In this document: positions 7,902 through 15,428 of the stretch, in pieces | How positions within the stretch are numbered: the first letter of the stretch is position 1 | Layout: every line of letters begins with the position of its first letter | Source of the DNA: CAYYNP01 sp964472545 | GTDB taxonomy: Bacteria; Planctomycetota; Planctomycetia; Pirellulales; Thermoguttaceae | Length of the DNA stretch: 32,526 bases | Direction: 5' to 3' | Assembly (NCBI GenBank): GCA_964472545.1 | Contig: CAYYNP010000086.1 | Coordinates: forward strand, 1-32,526 | Position numbers and translations under genes: made by a program | The notes under the pieces: generated by a model | Databases searched by the model: none | What the model was told of the DNA's origin: nothing | What the model saw: the letters and a program-made list of their open reading frames with translations, nothing else

Positions 7902-9469
7902 TCAAGAACTACTATCCTCAAGGGGGTGTTCCTTAAGATTCCAGCCGGAGTACTTCTGCCCGTTGTCCTTCTTGACCTCCGTCCCCTCAATCCGTTTCTC
8001 CTCCAGCATGGCTACCCACGCGCGCCCGAAGCGGTCGCCGCCCATACCGGTCGCTTGGCGAATCTCGGTCTTCGTCTCCGGCCCCAGCAAACGCATCTTC
8101 TCGTCGACGGTCACCATGTCGTCGAGCAGCTTCTGCTGGGCGTCTACTTTGCGGTGAGCTTCGGCCTGCTGCCGGTCTTCCTCGCGGGCTTCCTCAAGCG
8201 TCCGAACAGCCACGTCCCATTTCTCCAAACCCCCCACGCTGGATCAAAGCGACCTTCATCGATATCCAAAGCCCAGCGGGACGAGTGCCCTGCGCTGCCG
8301 CCAATAACGAGGTTCATTCGGTGGAACCCGCCCATCTCGTACTCTTCGCGACGGTTCAGCAAGACCCACTACCGCATCCATTCACTAACACCGGCCCCGT
8401 GGACGTCCTCTCGGCAAAGTGGGGCAAACGAGCTACGGCCGGCCGTCTGCCCAGGCCGTTTGATCGTGTGGTGAACCAGCAGAAGCGTGCAGCCAGTGTC
8501 GCGGCAGACCTGATTCGCCGCCCGCAAGACTTCGCCCATCTTCTCCAACCGAGACGATTCGGCCTCCGGGATTGCCTGATAGAGCGGGTCGACAATTACC
8601 ACATCTAGGGCATACTTCACGATATCGCGGCGGACGGCCTCCAGATCCTCAAGGCTGGAGAAGTTCGGTACATCCTCGGTGAAGAAGACCCGATCGACTT
8701 CGTCAGGCCCCAGTTCCTTGGCCTCGCGGACCCGGCGGTTGGTGTTCCTGATGGCCGCCATACCGCTTTCACCACTGGCGATGCCGACCCGCACGGGGTT
8801 GGGAACGTCGAACCGTCCGAGAAAGGGTCGGCCGTAGGCCAGCGAGACGGCCATATCGACAACGGTGTTGGTTTTCATCGCCTTGCTGGGGCCGATCATC
8901 ACTCCGGGTTGGTGGCGAACCAGCACTCCGTTGATCAGGAACTCGACGCTGAAATCCGCGGCGGCCAAGTCGCTGTCGGTAATCCAGTTGAACCGGTCCT
9001 CGCCGGCAGCACGAGCGTCGAGGGCGTCCAACCCAGCCCGAATGTCGCGCAGCATTTCGGCCGTGCCGTTGTCGCTGGCGTAGGCGGCCTGGAGATTGTC
9101 CTTGAGCAGCTCGAGCAGACGCCGCCTATCGGCCAACCCGCGGACAATGCCGGCGTAGTGCTTCGCGTGGGCGGCCGTCGGGTGCTTCTCGAACAGTTCG
9201 ACGATTGTCGGTGCCAGCTCCCGCGCGCTCTCCGGCAGCCAGTCCAAGAGCGACGTCAAGTCAACCGGACCGCTGCCGTTGTGCGGGAACTCGATAAGGT
9301 ACCCGTAGATCATGCGCAGCTTGGGGTCGCGAAAGTCTCCCGGCTTGACGATCGACGTGACGTCGTCCAAGCGGCCGAGGTCGAGAAGGATCGATGCGAC
9401 AACACCACGTTCAGCGTCAAGGCTGTGCGGGGGCGCCTGGTCAAGTATCTCGGAAGTTGGTGAGTTCAT
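7902..9469 (-). pseudogene. RepA-like replicative helicase, broken by an amber codon and a frameshift
   Basis: The reconstructed protein is about 520 residues. Residues 15-110 resemble the DnaB N-terminal domain (HSLDAERGVVASILLD). A RepA/AAA_25-type ATPase follows: GPSKAMKT (Walker A, 193-200), DVVIVDPLYQ (Walker B, 289-298) and LLLVHHT. After SEWMR (366) the frame hits TAG at 8371-8369 and then continues at once with WVLLNRREEY and IGGSAGHSSRWALDIDEGRF, as expected for the family. A second lesion lies at a six-base G run (plus-strand C run 8230-8235): one extra G restores the frame into EKWDVAVRTLEEAREED and a basic/acidic coiled C-terminus ending at 7902. Such helicases unwind DNA at plasmid or phage origins. 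ATG 9469 follows the upstream gene's stop by 12 bases. Either the element has lost replication or the gene contains sequence errors. Confidence 0.7.
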
Positions 9470-9481
9470 TGGCGTGTTTCT

Positions 9482-10607
9482 TCAGTGCATCCCCGAGTTA
9501 CCGAGAAGGTCAAACATCACGTCGTTCGCCGTGTTACGAAACGCCTGCAACTGGGCGGCGTCGGCCTTTTCCTGGGCGATTTCGTGATTGAACGCCTCTA
9601 CGTCGAGCACCGAATCGATTGCGTCCCGAAGAAGCCCCTGAAGTTGATCACCTGAAATGGCCTCGACCTCGAAGACGTTGTGGCCGTGCTGCTCGACGAA
9701 CCGCTTGTAGTTGACGGATGTGGGCTTGGCCGCCATCTTCGGCGGCAACTCGTATTCCGCGACCTGGTCCGCCGTCAGCGCCACCTTGATTGGATCGATC
9801 GCATTGATGCCGAAGTCGTCGCGCATCGACCGCGCGAACGAGTGGGCGATTTCTTCGCCGTCTGGGTCGAAGTCGGTGCTGGCCAACAGAATGAGTCGAT
9901 CCTTCCCGCTCCGCTTGTATCGCTCGGCCATCGCCAGACGTGGTGGCAACGAACAGTAGCCACGGCCGAGAGTCATTGGGATGCCGTACTCTGCCGCCGG
10001 GGGCTGGATGATGTTGCGGAGGGTATTCTTCTCGCCGATGATCTCGATGTGTTTTGACTGGCTCTGCTGCAAGTCTCGCCAGTAGCCATTAGGAACCGCG
10101 AGAGGTCGCAACGGACAAACGACTGCACGTCCCGATGAACATCAAACGTCACGACGGGGCGCGTCTCGTCGGCGATCGCCTCGAATGGGATCAGCCCTTC
10201 GAGTCGAGCCCGGACGAGAAGATCGTCGAGATTTTCGTAATCGCGTAGCGTGTTCGTGTAGAGCGAGTGCGGTTTGCTGGCATGCTTCAGCGGCGGATCG
10301 TTCAGCAGTTGGTAGTGAATGTAGCGAAGGGCACGACCGTCAGCCCCGCCAGCTTGGCCGCCGCATGCCGCCTATGGCCGCTGATGATCCAGCCGTCTTC
10401 GGTAACGACGAGCGGTTCCTGGACGCCGTCTCGCTGGATGCTCTTCGCCAGGGCTCGAAGCTCCGGGGCGTCCTTGGTGACCGGACGGTAAAGCTGGTTG
10501 TTCTCGGGCGATGGGCGGATGTCGCCTATCGGCAATTCGAGAAACCCGACTTGTCTGATTTTCGAGTTTGGGGCGTCGGATCGGCGTGATTCGGTCGCAG
10601 TGATCAT
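9482..10607 (-). pseudogene. ParB-like / TOPRIM-like plasmid protein with internal deletion and frameshift
   Basis: Three pieces of one gene are visible. The first (10607-10302) is a ParB N-terminal domain of about 100 residues: LPIGDIRPSPENNQLYRPV, LAKSIQRDGVQEPLVV and the ParB box ISGHRRHAAAKLAG. It runs out of frame at TGA 10302. A second frame, from about 10327 to 10092, encodes YIHYQLLNDPPLKHASKP, LRDYENLDDLLVRARLEGLI and ADETRPVVTFDVH. The third (from about 10111 to 9482) encodes GYWRDLQQSQ, HIEIIGEKN, GRGYCSLPPR, and DFDPDGEEIAHSF, an acidic TOPRIM-like motif. I recall these parts as one continuous protein with a longer middle, so sequence is missing near 10322-10335. One extra A at 10088-10091 would join pieces two and three. 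Role inferred: partition or DNA processing of the element. Confidence 0.65.
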
Positions 10608-10620
10608 GGCAAATGCCCTA

Positions 10621-10875
10621 CTAGAAAAACTCGATGACGGCCGGATCGCGCCGTCGCCGGCGGCTGGTCCGAGGCGCCGGCTGGGCTGAGCGACGCGTCT
10701 CGAAGTCCGCCAGGTCGGCCTCGGAGACACGCCAGCGTGGGCGGCCGGTGGAGGTGGTCGCGACGTTGACGGCACGAAGTTCGCCGCTGCGGATCCAGCC
10801 GACGACCTTGTCAGGCGAAATTCCGTAGCGACGACCGATGGCGGGTGGAGTCAGATGAGCAACGCTATTTCTCAT
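10621..10875 (-). CDS. Small helix-turn-helix protein (MerR/excisionase-like)
   Basis: 84 residues. LTPPAIGRRYGISPDKVVGWIRSGEL forms a helix-turn-helix typical of MerR-like excisionase or Xis-type proteins, followed by a wing (ATTSTGRPRWRVSEADLADFE) and a basic tail (RTSRRRRRDP). These proteins bend DNA at attachment sites or regulate element genes. ATG 10875 is preceded by GGAGGG. The gene overlaps the end of the preceding small gene by 11 bases, implying coupled translation, and is followed 13 bases later by the ParB-like gene. It looks intact, unlike the replication genes downstream. Confidence 0.75.
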   Translation of the reverse strand: MRNSVAHLTPPAIGRRYGISPDKVVGWIRSGELRAVNVATTSTGRPRWRVSEADLADFETRRSAQPAPRTSRRRRRDPAVIEFF

Positions 10876-11056
10876 TGGTGCCCTCCGCCGCAGAAACGGG
10901 AACACGCTGGAGGAGATCCTCAATGTCCTCCCACTCGAAACGGATAGAGCCGTCGGGGAGAACAACGTGAGGAAGTTTGCGGCGCCGAGCCAGCCGCAGG
11001 GCTTTCCCTAGCGGCCAGCTAAGGCGTTGATCGATGTCTTCTGGATAAAGCAACAT
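10865..11056 (-). CDS. Very small helix-turn-helix-like protein
   Basis: 63 residues. The sequence reads LSWPLGKALRLARRRKLPHVVLPDGSIRFEWEDIEDLLQ (split here as a helix pair from LSWPLG to RRRKLP, then HVVLPDGSIRFEW). The arrangement helix, turn, basic helix, then a two-strand wing with 'PDGSIRF-W--I' is that of small winged HTH_17-type DNA-binding proteins. It is the first gene of a minus-strand series (this gene, HTH protein, ParB/TOPRIM, helicase). ATG 11056 has GGAGG ten bases upstream, but that site lies inside the long hairpin at 11058-11095, which suggests control of translation. Specific target unknown. Confidence 0.65.
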   Translation of the reverse strand: MLLYPEDIDQRLSWPLGKALRLARRRKLPHVVLPDGSIRFEWEDIEDLLQRVPVSAAEGTNEK

Positions 11057-11057
11057 G

Positions 11058-11095
11058 CCGTGTCGTCCTCCATAAACTCATGGAGAGCGACACGG
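11058..11095 (-). promoter_or_regulatory. Hairpin covering the ribosome-binding site of the first regulator gene
   Basis: On the minus strand, CCGTGTCGCTCTCCAT (11095-11080) pairs with ATGGAGGACGACACGG (11073-11058) around a six-base loop. That gives 14 Watson-Crick pairs, one G-U and one mismatch in 16 positions. GGAGG is inside the stem and the ATG follows one base after it. In mRNA this would hide the ribosome-binding site; in DNA it is a dyad operator candidate. Confidence 0.6.
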
Positions 11096-11110
11096 CACAC
11101 CAGAACAGAT

Positions 11111-11150
11111 TGACCTCTTGTGATGTTTTGCGACCTTTTGCGATGTTTTG
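11111..11150. repeat. Two tandem 20-bp iteron-like repeats
   Basis: TGACCTCTTGTGATGTTTTG (11111-11130) is followed directly by CGACCTTTTGCGATGTTTTG (11131-11150), matching at 17 of 20 positions. The pair sits just upstream of the regulator genes and their hairpin. Two helical-turn-spaced direct repeats are typical of sites for a replication initiator, excisionase or repressor. Confidence 0.55.
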
Positions 11151-11155
11151 TCCGG

Positions 11156-12379
11156 TCAAGACTTGCGATCGGCCCTTCGTTTCTTTACTCCACCCCCGAT
11201 TTCAGGGGCAGCTTCCCCGTCTTTGCCGAAATTGTGCTGTATTTCTGCCGAGAGCTTCTTCCCTTCTTCCTGGTGCATGCGGTCTGCCCATTGCACCTCC
11301 AGGCCGTTCCACCACTCGATGAGCTTCTGCTTCTCAACTTTCGGCTTACTTCCTTGTTTCTCGATGATAATTGGCCCGTTGAAATCCTTGTTCATCCGCG
11401 AAACCTGCCGGCGAACTTCATCGTCGTTGCGCTCCTCAAGGGTCTTGAGTATCTCTGGCCAACCGAACAGGTACGCCTTGGGGGTCAGACTCCGGCCATT
11501 CGAAGTCTGCTCATTACCTAGGTCGGACTCAGCCTTCTCTTGCGTGGCTCCTTTGCCCCTGGAAGTCCGATGCGTTTTCCCGAGGATCACGTCAATCGCC
11601 GCAACGGACGCTTGAAAGGGGTTGATCGGCAAGATACTCAGGAAGACCGTGTCCCGGCCAATCTCATCAGGGCCGAGACGAGCATCCGGCAGGTATCGAG
11701 TCGCACGTAGAGTGCTTCCCTTGGGCTGGCTCCAGGCCAAGTGGAAGAGTACGGTGATCCAGTGGCAAAGGGGGAAGCGGTCGATGTCAAACCGGTAGAG
11801 CTGCCAGAACTCTGTCGGCATTACATGCTTGAATTCTGGTGGACAAGAGCTTGTCAAGACATGGCCTGCGTCGCAGGCAACGAGCTCGAATTCCTTCAGT
11901 TCCTTTTCATCGCTTCCAGAGAACGCACACGCGAAAAAGATGAAGGGGCCAACGGTCTCCTGTTTGTCACCTTCATCGCCTCCAGAGAACGCAGGCACAT
12001 AGAAGATGGAGCGATCAACGATCTCCTGTTTGTCATGTTCGCCGTCGCGAGTCCGTTCGTACTTCCCTTGCTGCACTCTCCACAGGGCGTAGGGCACATC
12101 GGACAGCACCTGGTTGCCGGGTTCTTGCAGGCGCAGAGCCATCTTCAGGATATTCTCAAAGGGACTTGTGTTCTGGAATTCAGGAAACGGGAATTCGGGC
12201 TCGTCCTCCAACCCTTGCGCGCGTAGCTCCCCCCGGAGAGTTCTCTCAAGCGCATCAATTGACTTTCTCTTTCCCACTTCAGCCACCTGGACCATCGCCA
12301 ACCGTAGAGAAGGGTGCATGCTGGCGCCGTCGGAAAACCTCCCCCGCAAGTCCACAAGTGATCGGCGCCACAGTGACAT
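11156..12379 (-). CDS. Unknown 407-residue protein of the mobile block
   Basis: No family I can name. The N-terminal third is helical (MSLWRRSLVDLRGRF, then RLAMVQVAEVGKRKSIDALE). The middle contains a 22-residue tandem duplication, DKQEIVDRSIFYVPAFSGGDE then DKQETVGPFIFFACAFSGSDE, matching a 66-bp DNA repeat at 11906-12037. The C-terminal part (AYLFGWPEILKTLEERNDDE, VSRMNKDFNGPII, QKLIEWWNGLE) has the look of a small DNA-binding winged helix that I have seen at the end of planctomycete proteins of unknown role. No signal peptide or catalytic motif is visible. ATG 12379 has AAAGGTGA upstream. It lies between the integrase and the regulator genes, a usual cargo position. Confidence 0.7.
   Translation of the reverse strand: MSLWRRSLVDLRGRFSDGASMHPSLRLAMVQVAEVGKRKSIDALERTLRGELRAQGLEDEPEFPFPEFQNTSPFENILKMALRLQEPGNQVLSDVPYALWRVQQGKYERTRDGEHDKQEIVDRSIFYVPAFSGGDEGDKQETVGPFIFFACAFSGSDEKELKEFELVACDAGHVLTSSCPPEFKHVMPTEFWQLYRFDIDRFPLCHWITVLFHLAWSQPKGSTLRATRYLPDARLGPDEIGRDTVFLSILPINPFQASVAAIDVILGKTHRTSRGKGATQEKAESDLGNEQTSNGRSLTPKAYLFGWPEILKTLEERNDDEVRRQVSRMNKDFNGPIIIEKQGSKPKVEKQKLIEWWNGLEVQWADRMHQEEGKKLSAEIQHNFGKDGEAAPEIGGGVKKRRADRKS
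11906..12037. repeat. 66-bp tandem duplication inside the unknown gene
   Basis: Units 11906-11971 and 11972-12037 match at 52 of 66 positions by eye and keep the reading frame, giving two 22-residue DKQE...AFSG.DE copies. The divergence shows it is not recent. Confidence 0.7.
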
Positions 12380-12491
12380 GAGTCTTCACCTTTCTGCCGG
12401 GCTGCCGGACAAACGGCCGTGGGAGGTGAAGACAAACCACGGGCGTCGTCCAGCACAGAGGGCGCGACCCTTGCCCGGCACTATCTGAATT

Positions 12492-13649
12492 CTACTTACG
12501 CTCGTCAGTCTCGAACAGCCAGCGTCGAACGTGGTCGGTCACGGCGCGGAGGCGATCGTCGCTGATGCGTACGCGGTAGTGATCGGCCATGGTGGAATCG
12601 GCGTGTCCCATGATTGCATTCGCCGCGGGCTGGTCCTTTGCTTCGTCGGCGATCGTACGAAACGATCGACGCAAACCGTAGAAGCCGCGCCCACGCTGGT
12701 AGAGCCCTGTTCGACGAAGCAGCGTCCGCATCGCTGTGCCGAGCGGGCCGTCGACGGTATCGAGGAACCAAGGGGTGCCGTGCGAGGTCAGGAACACGCG
12801 GTCGGCAAGCGCTTCTTCTCTCGGTTTCGGACGAACTGAAAGTGCCTTCTTGATGGCGACCACAGTCTCCGGCCACAGAGGGCAGCGACGTGGAATGCCG
12901 GTCTTCTGCCGAGCAAGCTCAATCCATCCGCCGTCCAAGTCCAGCGCGTCCATCGTCATCCGCCCCACGTCGGCCGGGCCGAATCCGCCATTGACGGCCA
13001 ACAGGAGCATCGCTCGAAGCGTCGGGTTGGCCGCATCGATCAACTTGCGAATCTCGGCAGCCTCGAACATCCGCGGACCATTGCTGCTGCGGGCTTGTCG
13101 CATCAGCCGCTTCGGCGGGCGCTCGAACGCTGTGCCAAACCGGACAGGCCTGTCGATCAACTCGTTTTGAAAGGCGTGGTTCAGCAAGACGCGAACCCGG
13201 GCGATTGCCGCGGTCAGCGCCGTAGGGCCCAGCGTCTTGGAAAGTGCCGTCCGCAGCGTGGCGAAGTCGTCGGGCCGCAAGTCTTCCACGAGACGGTCCT
13301 TGCCGAGGACGTGCAGAAGCCGATCGCACGCGCGGTGGTAATCCTGCCACGATCGCATCGTCAACTCTCCGGAGTCGACTCGACGTTGTCGATCGGTCAG
13401 GAAGTGGTTGACGGCGTTGCGAAGTGTCACACGGTCGGTCTCGGGCCGCGGCGTCCGGCCGGCGTGCAAGTCATCGCGTTGTTCGAGGTACTTCCGCAGC
13501 GCACCGTCGGGGTCAGCCCAAGGTCCGAAGTAGTGGATTTGACCGCGGATCTTCTTGGCCCAACGACGAGTGGCGTGAGGGAAGAGGGGGAACTCGGGGT
13601 AGGGCTTGGCGGGTTTCTTGGCCTTGCTTTTGCGAATAGAATTAGGCAT
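12492..13649 (-). CDS. Tyrosine-type site-specific integrase
   Basis: 385 residues. A basic N-terminus (KSKAKKPAKPYPEFPLFPHATRRW) with a small arm-binding-like domain (IRGQIHYFGPW) precedes a SAM-like core-binding region and a catalytic domain. Catalytic candidates are Lys in LARQKTG, Arg in FYGLRRSFRT, His in IMGHAD and the nucleophile Tyr in MADHYR. The canonical box I 'TGLR-x-SE' reads NGGFGPADV, without Arg at the expected place, and the HxxR His is Tyr; I recall the same pattern in other planctomycete integrases. It probably inserts and excises the surrounding block. ATG 13649 follows GGGAGG; a TTG five codons earlier is not needed. The gene is the outermost on the right side of the block, as integrases usually are. 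Confidence 0.85.
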   Translation of the reverse strand: MPNSIRKSKAKKPAKPYPEFPLFPHATRRWAKKIRGQIHYFGPWADPDGALRKYLEQRDDLHAGRTPRPETDRVTLRNAVNHFLTDRQRRVDSGELTMRSWQDYHRACDRLLHVLGKDRLVEDLRPDDFATLRTALSKTLGPTALTAAIARVRVLLNHAFQNELIDRPVRFGTAFERPPKRLMRQARSSNGPRMFEAAEIRKLIDAANPTLRAMLLLAVNGGFGPADVGRMTMDALDLDGGWIELARQKTGIPRRCPLWPETVVAIKKALSVRPKPREEALADRVFLTSHGTPWFLDTVDGPLGTAMRTLLRRTGLYQRGRGFYGLRRSFRTIADEAKDQPAANAIMGHADSTMADHYRVRISDDRLRAVTDHVRRWLFETDERK

Positions 13650-13781
13650 TTGCTGGCCTCCCAATCAGGTCGATGCACGGCCCTACGAGACACCACTCTC
13701 GGGGGGCTGCTTTCTTCACCCGATCACCCAGCGGGTGTCAGAACGGGTGTCACCTGATTGTAGCCAATTGGCCAAATGGGT

Positions 13782-13810
13782 CAATAACCCGAGGAAAAAC
13801 GCCGTTATTG
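13782..13810. repeat. 7-bp inverted repeat between integrase and SDR gene
   Basis: CAATAAC (13782-13788) and GTTATTG (13804-13810) flank a 15-base spacer, ending 7 bases beyond the SDR stop codon. It could be a terminator for the SDR operon or part of the element's right attachment site. There is no long T-tract. Confidence 0.35.
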
Positions 13811-13817
13811 GAGAAGC

Positions 13818-14549
13818 TCAGGCGTATTCCTGATACAACGGCGTGATGATCAACTCCGGCACCAGCGCGCGATGGGGGAGCTTGGCGATGGTCACCACGC
13901 AGGCGGCGATGTCTTCGGGCTTGAGCATCTGGGCCAGTTTCTCCGGCGGCACGGGCACGGGGCGCTGGGCCAGGATAGGGGTGTCGACTTCGCCCGGGTA
14001 GACGTTGGTTACGTGGATGCCGTTGTCGCGCTCTTCCAGGCCGACGGTCGTTCCCAGCGCCGAGAGGCCGAACTTCGAGGCACAGTAGCCGGTGCCGCCG
14101 AGCTTCATCGCACGCTTTCCGGCGATCGACGAGATGTTCACGATCAGCCCCGACTGGCGCTGCCGCATGCCAGGCAGCGCGGCGTGGATGCAATTGAACG
14201 CGCCGGTGAGGTTGATGCCCACCAGGCGGTCCCAGTCGGCCGGGTCCAACTCGGAGATCTGCCGCTTGGCCACGTTGATGCCGGCGCTGTTGACCAGAAT
14301 GTCCAGCGGCCCGAGTTCGCCGTCGAGCCACCCAAAGAGTTGCTCGACGTCGCTACGGTCCGAGACGTCGCACGGCCGCGAGAGCACGGGCATGGCCGGG
14401 TCGAACTGTGCGGCGGCCTCGTCGAGCCGCGCGCGGTTTCGCCCGGTGATCGCGACTCGGCAGCCCTCCTGCGCCATGGCCACCGCGATACCCAACCCGA
14501 TACCGCTGCCGCCGCCGGTCACCAGAACGGTCTTGTCTTTCAGTTCCAT
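13818..14549 (-). CDS. Short-chain dehydrogenase/reductase
   Basis: 243 residues, a classical single-domain SDR. TGGGSGIG (residues 11-18) is the Rossmann dinucleotide-binding loop. NSAG replaces the usual NNAG, NISSIAG supplies the catalytic Ser, and YCASK supplies Tyr and Lys. The stretch AITGRNRARL after strand 2, with a basic residue, points to NADP(H) preference. The C-terminus (LVPELIITPLYQEYA) resembles the YdfG/sepiapterin-reductase-like group, but the substrate cannot be told. It starts nine bases after the stop of the upstream lipoprotein gene and is probably cotranscribed with it and the small Lys-rich gene. The start ATG 14549 has CAGGG upstream. Confidence 0.9.
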   Translation of the reverse strand: MELKDKTVLVTGGGSGIGLGIAVAMAQEGCRVAITGRNRARLDEAAAQFDPAMPVLSRPCDVSDRSDVEQLFGWLDGELGPLDILVNSAGINVAKRQISELDPADWDRLVGINLTGAFNCIHAALPGMRQRQSGLIVNISSIAGKRAMKLGGTGYCASKFGLSALGTTVGLEERDNGIHVTNVYPGEVDTPILAQRPVPVPPEKLAQMLKPEDIAACVVTIAKLPHRALVPELIITPLYQEYA

Positions 14550-14558
14550 TGCGTCGTG

Positions 14559-15392
14559 CTACCCTGGGTTGTCTTCCGGATTGTCTTCGTCCACGCCGGG
14601 TGGATCGGGTGTCTTCTCGGCCGGTGTTTTTTCGGCAGGCGTCTTCTCGGCAGGCGTCTTCTCGGCGGGCGTCTTCTCGGCGGGCGTCTTCTCCGCGGGC
14701 GTCTTCTCCGCGGGCGTCTTCTCCGCGGGCGTCTTTTCGGTGGGTGTCTTTTCGGTGGGTGGCTCCGGTGGGGTCTTCTTCGGGAAGATGAGTCCGGCGG
14801 CCATGGCGTGCAGGTGCGGCTCGCTGCGTTGCCAGGTGCCGTCTTTGGCGAGAAGCTCGAGCTTGTACTTGCGGCTATCGACGACGGTCTCCACGAATAC
14901 GCGATCGACGACAATCTTGTCGTAGTCGTAGGGAACGCGGGCGCGGCGCTGGTAGGTGATGCCGCGGAAATCGCCGATCACGATCGGCTCGATCTCTTGG
15001 CTGAACTTGGTGCCCTCCATTGCCGCGGCAATCTGCTTGGCGAACTCGGCCAGGTTGTCGTCGGTCACGTTGAGAACGTCTTCGTACTGCTCGACGTTGA
15101 CCATGATGGTCGGATAGGCGCTGTCTGCCTCCCGGTTGAAGCGAATGAGCCATCTGTCGGCGTCGCGCGGCGCGCGATGCCAACCCAACGGCGGGGTGAC
15201 TTCAACGCGTCCGCCGTCCAGGCCGGGCACCGCCGTGTCGGGATCCAACTCGGCCAGCTTCGTTGGCCGGCGGATCGTCGATCCTTCGTCGTCGGTTTTG
15301 GACTGGGTCGCTTCGCCCGAACCGCCGCAGCCCACCGTGCCCAACAGCAACGCACCCACACAAACCACGGCTAAGAGATGCGGAATTCTCAT
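14559..15392 (-). CDS. Lipoprotein with EKTPA-repeat tail
   Basis: 277 residues. The N-terminus MRIPHLLAVVCVGALLLGTVGC is a lipoprotein signal with Cys22 as likely lipidation site. After a Ser/Gly linker comes a soluble domain: GGRVEVTPPLGWHRAPR, WLIRFNREADSAYPTIMVN, FAKQIAAAM, IVIGDFRGITYQRRARVPYDYDKIVVDRVF. This resembles planctomycete envelope proteins of unknown role in which a user-defined 'P.GW' opening leads into a small alpha/beta domain. The C-terminal 50 residues are ten 5-residue units (TEKTP twice, AEKTP eight times), a flexible, alternately charged tail perhaps spanning the periplasm or binding peptidoglycan. ATG 15392 follows GAGGA. It is the middle gene of a three-gene minus-strand set. 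Confidence 0.75.
   Translation of the reverse strand: MRIPHLLAVVCVGALLLGTVGCGGSGEATQSKTDDEGSTIRRPTKLAELDPDTAVPGLDGGRVEVTPPLGWHRAPRDADRWLIRFNREADSAYPTIMVNVEQYEDVLNVTDDNLAEFAKQIAAAMEGTKFSQEIEPIVIGDFRGITYQRRARVPYDYDKIVVDRVFVETVVDSRKYKLELLAKDGTWQRSEPHLHAMAAGLIFPKKTPPEPPTEKTPTEKTPAEKTPAEKTPAEKTPAEKTPAEKTPAEKTPAEKTPAEKTPDPPGVDEDNPEDNPG
14608..14757. repeat. Ten tandem 15-bp units encoding EKTP(A/T)
   Basis: The unit is GGCGTCTTCTCGGCG and variants on the plus strand, repeated ten times without gaps. Variants group along the array: TCGGCA/TCGGCG at the left, TCCGCG in the middle, TCGGTG at the right, consistent with growth by slippage. It lies wholly within the lipoprotein gene. Confidence 0.9.
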
Positions 15393-15428
15393 CGGCGAAT
15401 CCTCGTCGTCAGCGGCGCTAAAGCGGGC

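Noticed and set aside
14608..14757. CRISPR-like array
   Set aside because: The units are 15 bp, contiguous, without spacers and in frame in a protein.
13872..15374. 500-residue plus-strand open frame
   Set aside because: It is antisense to the SDR and lipoprotein genes, which have clear motifs; its repeats mirror the EKTPA array.
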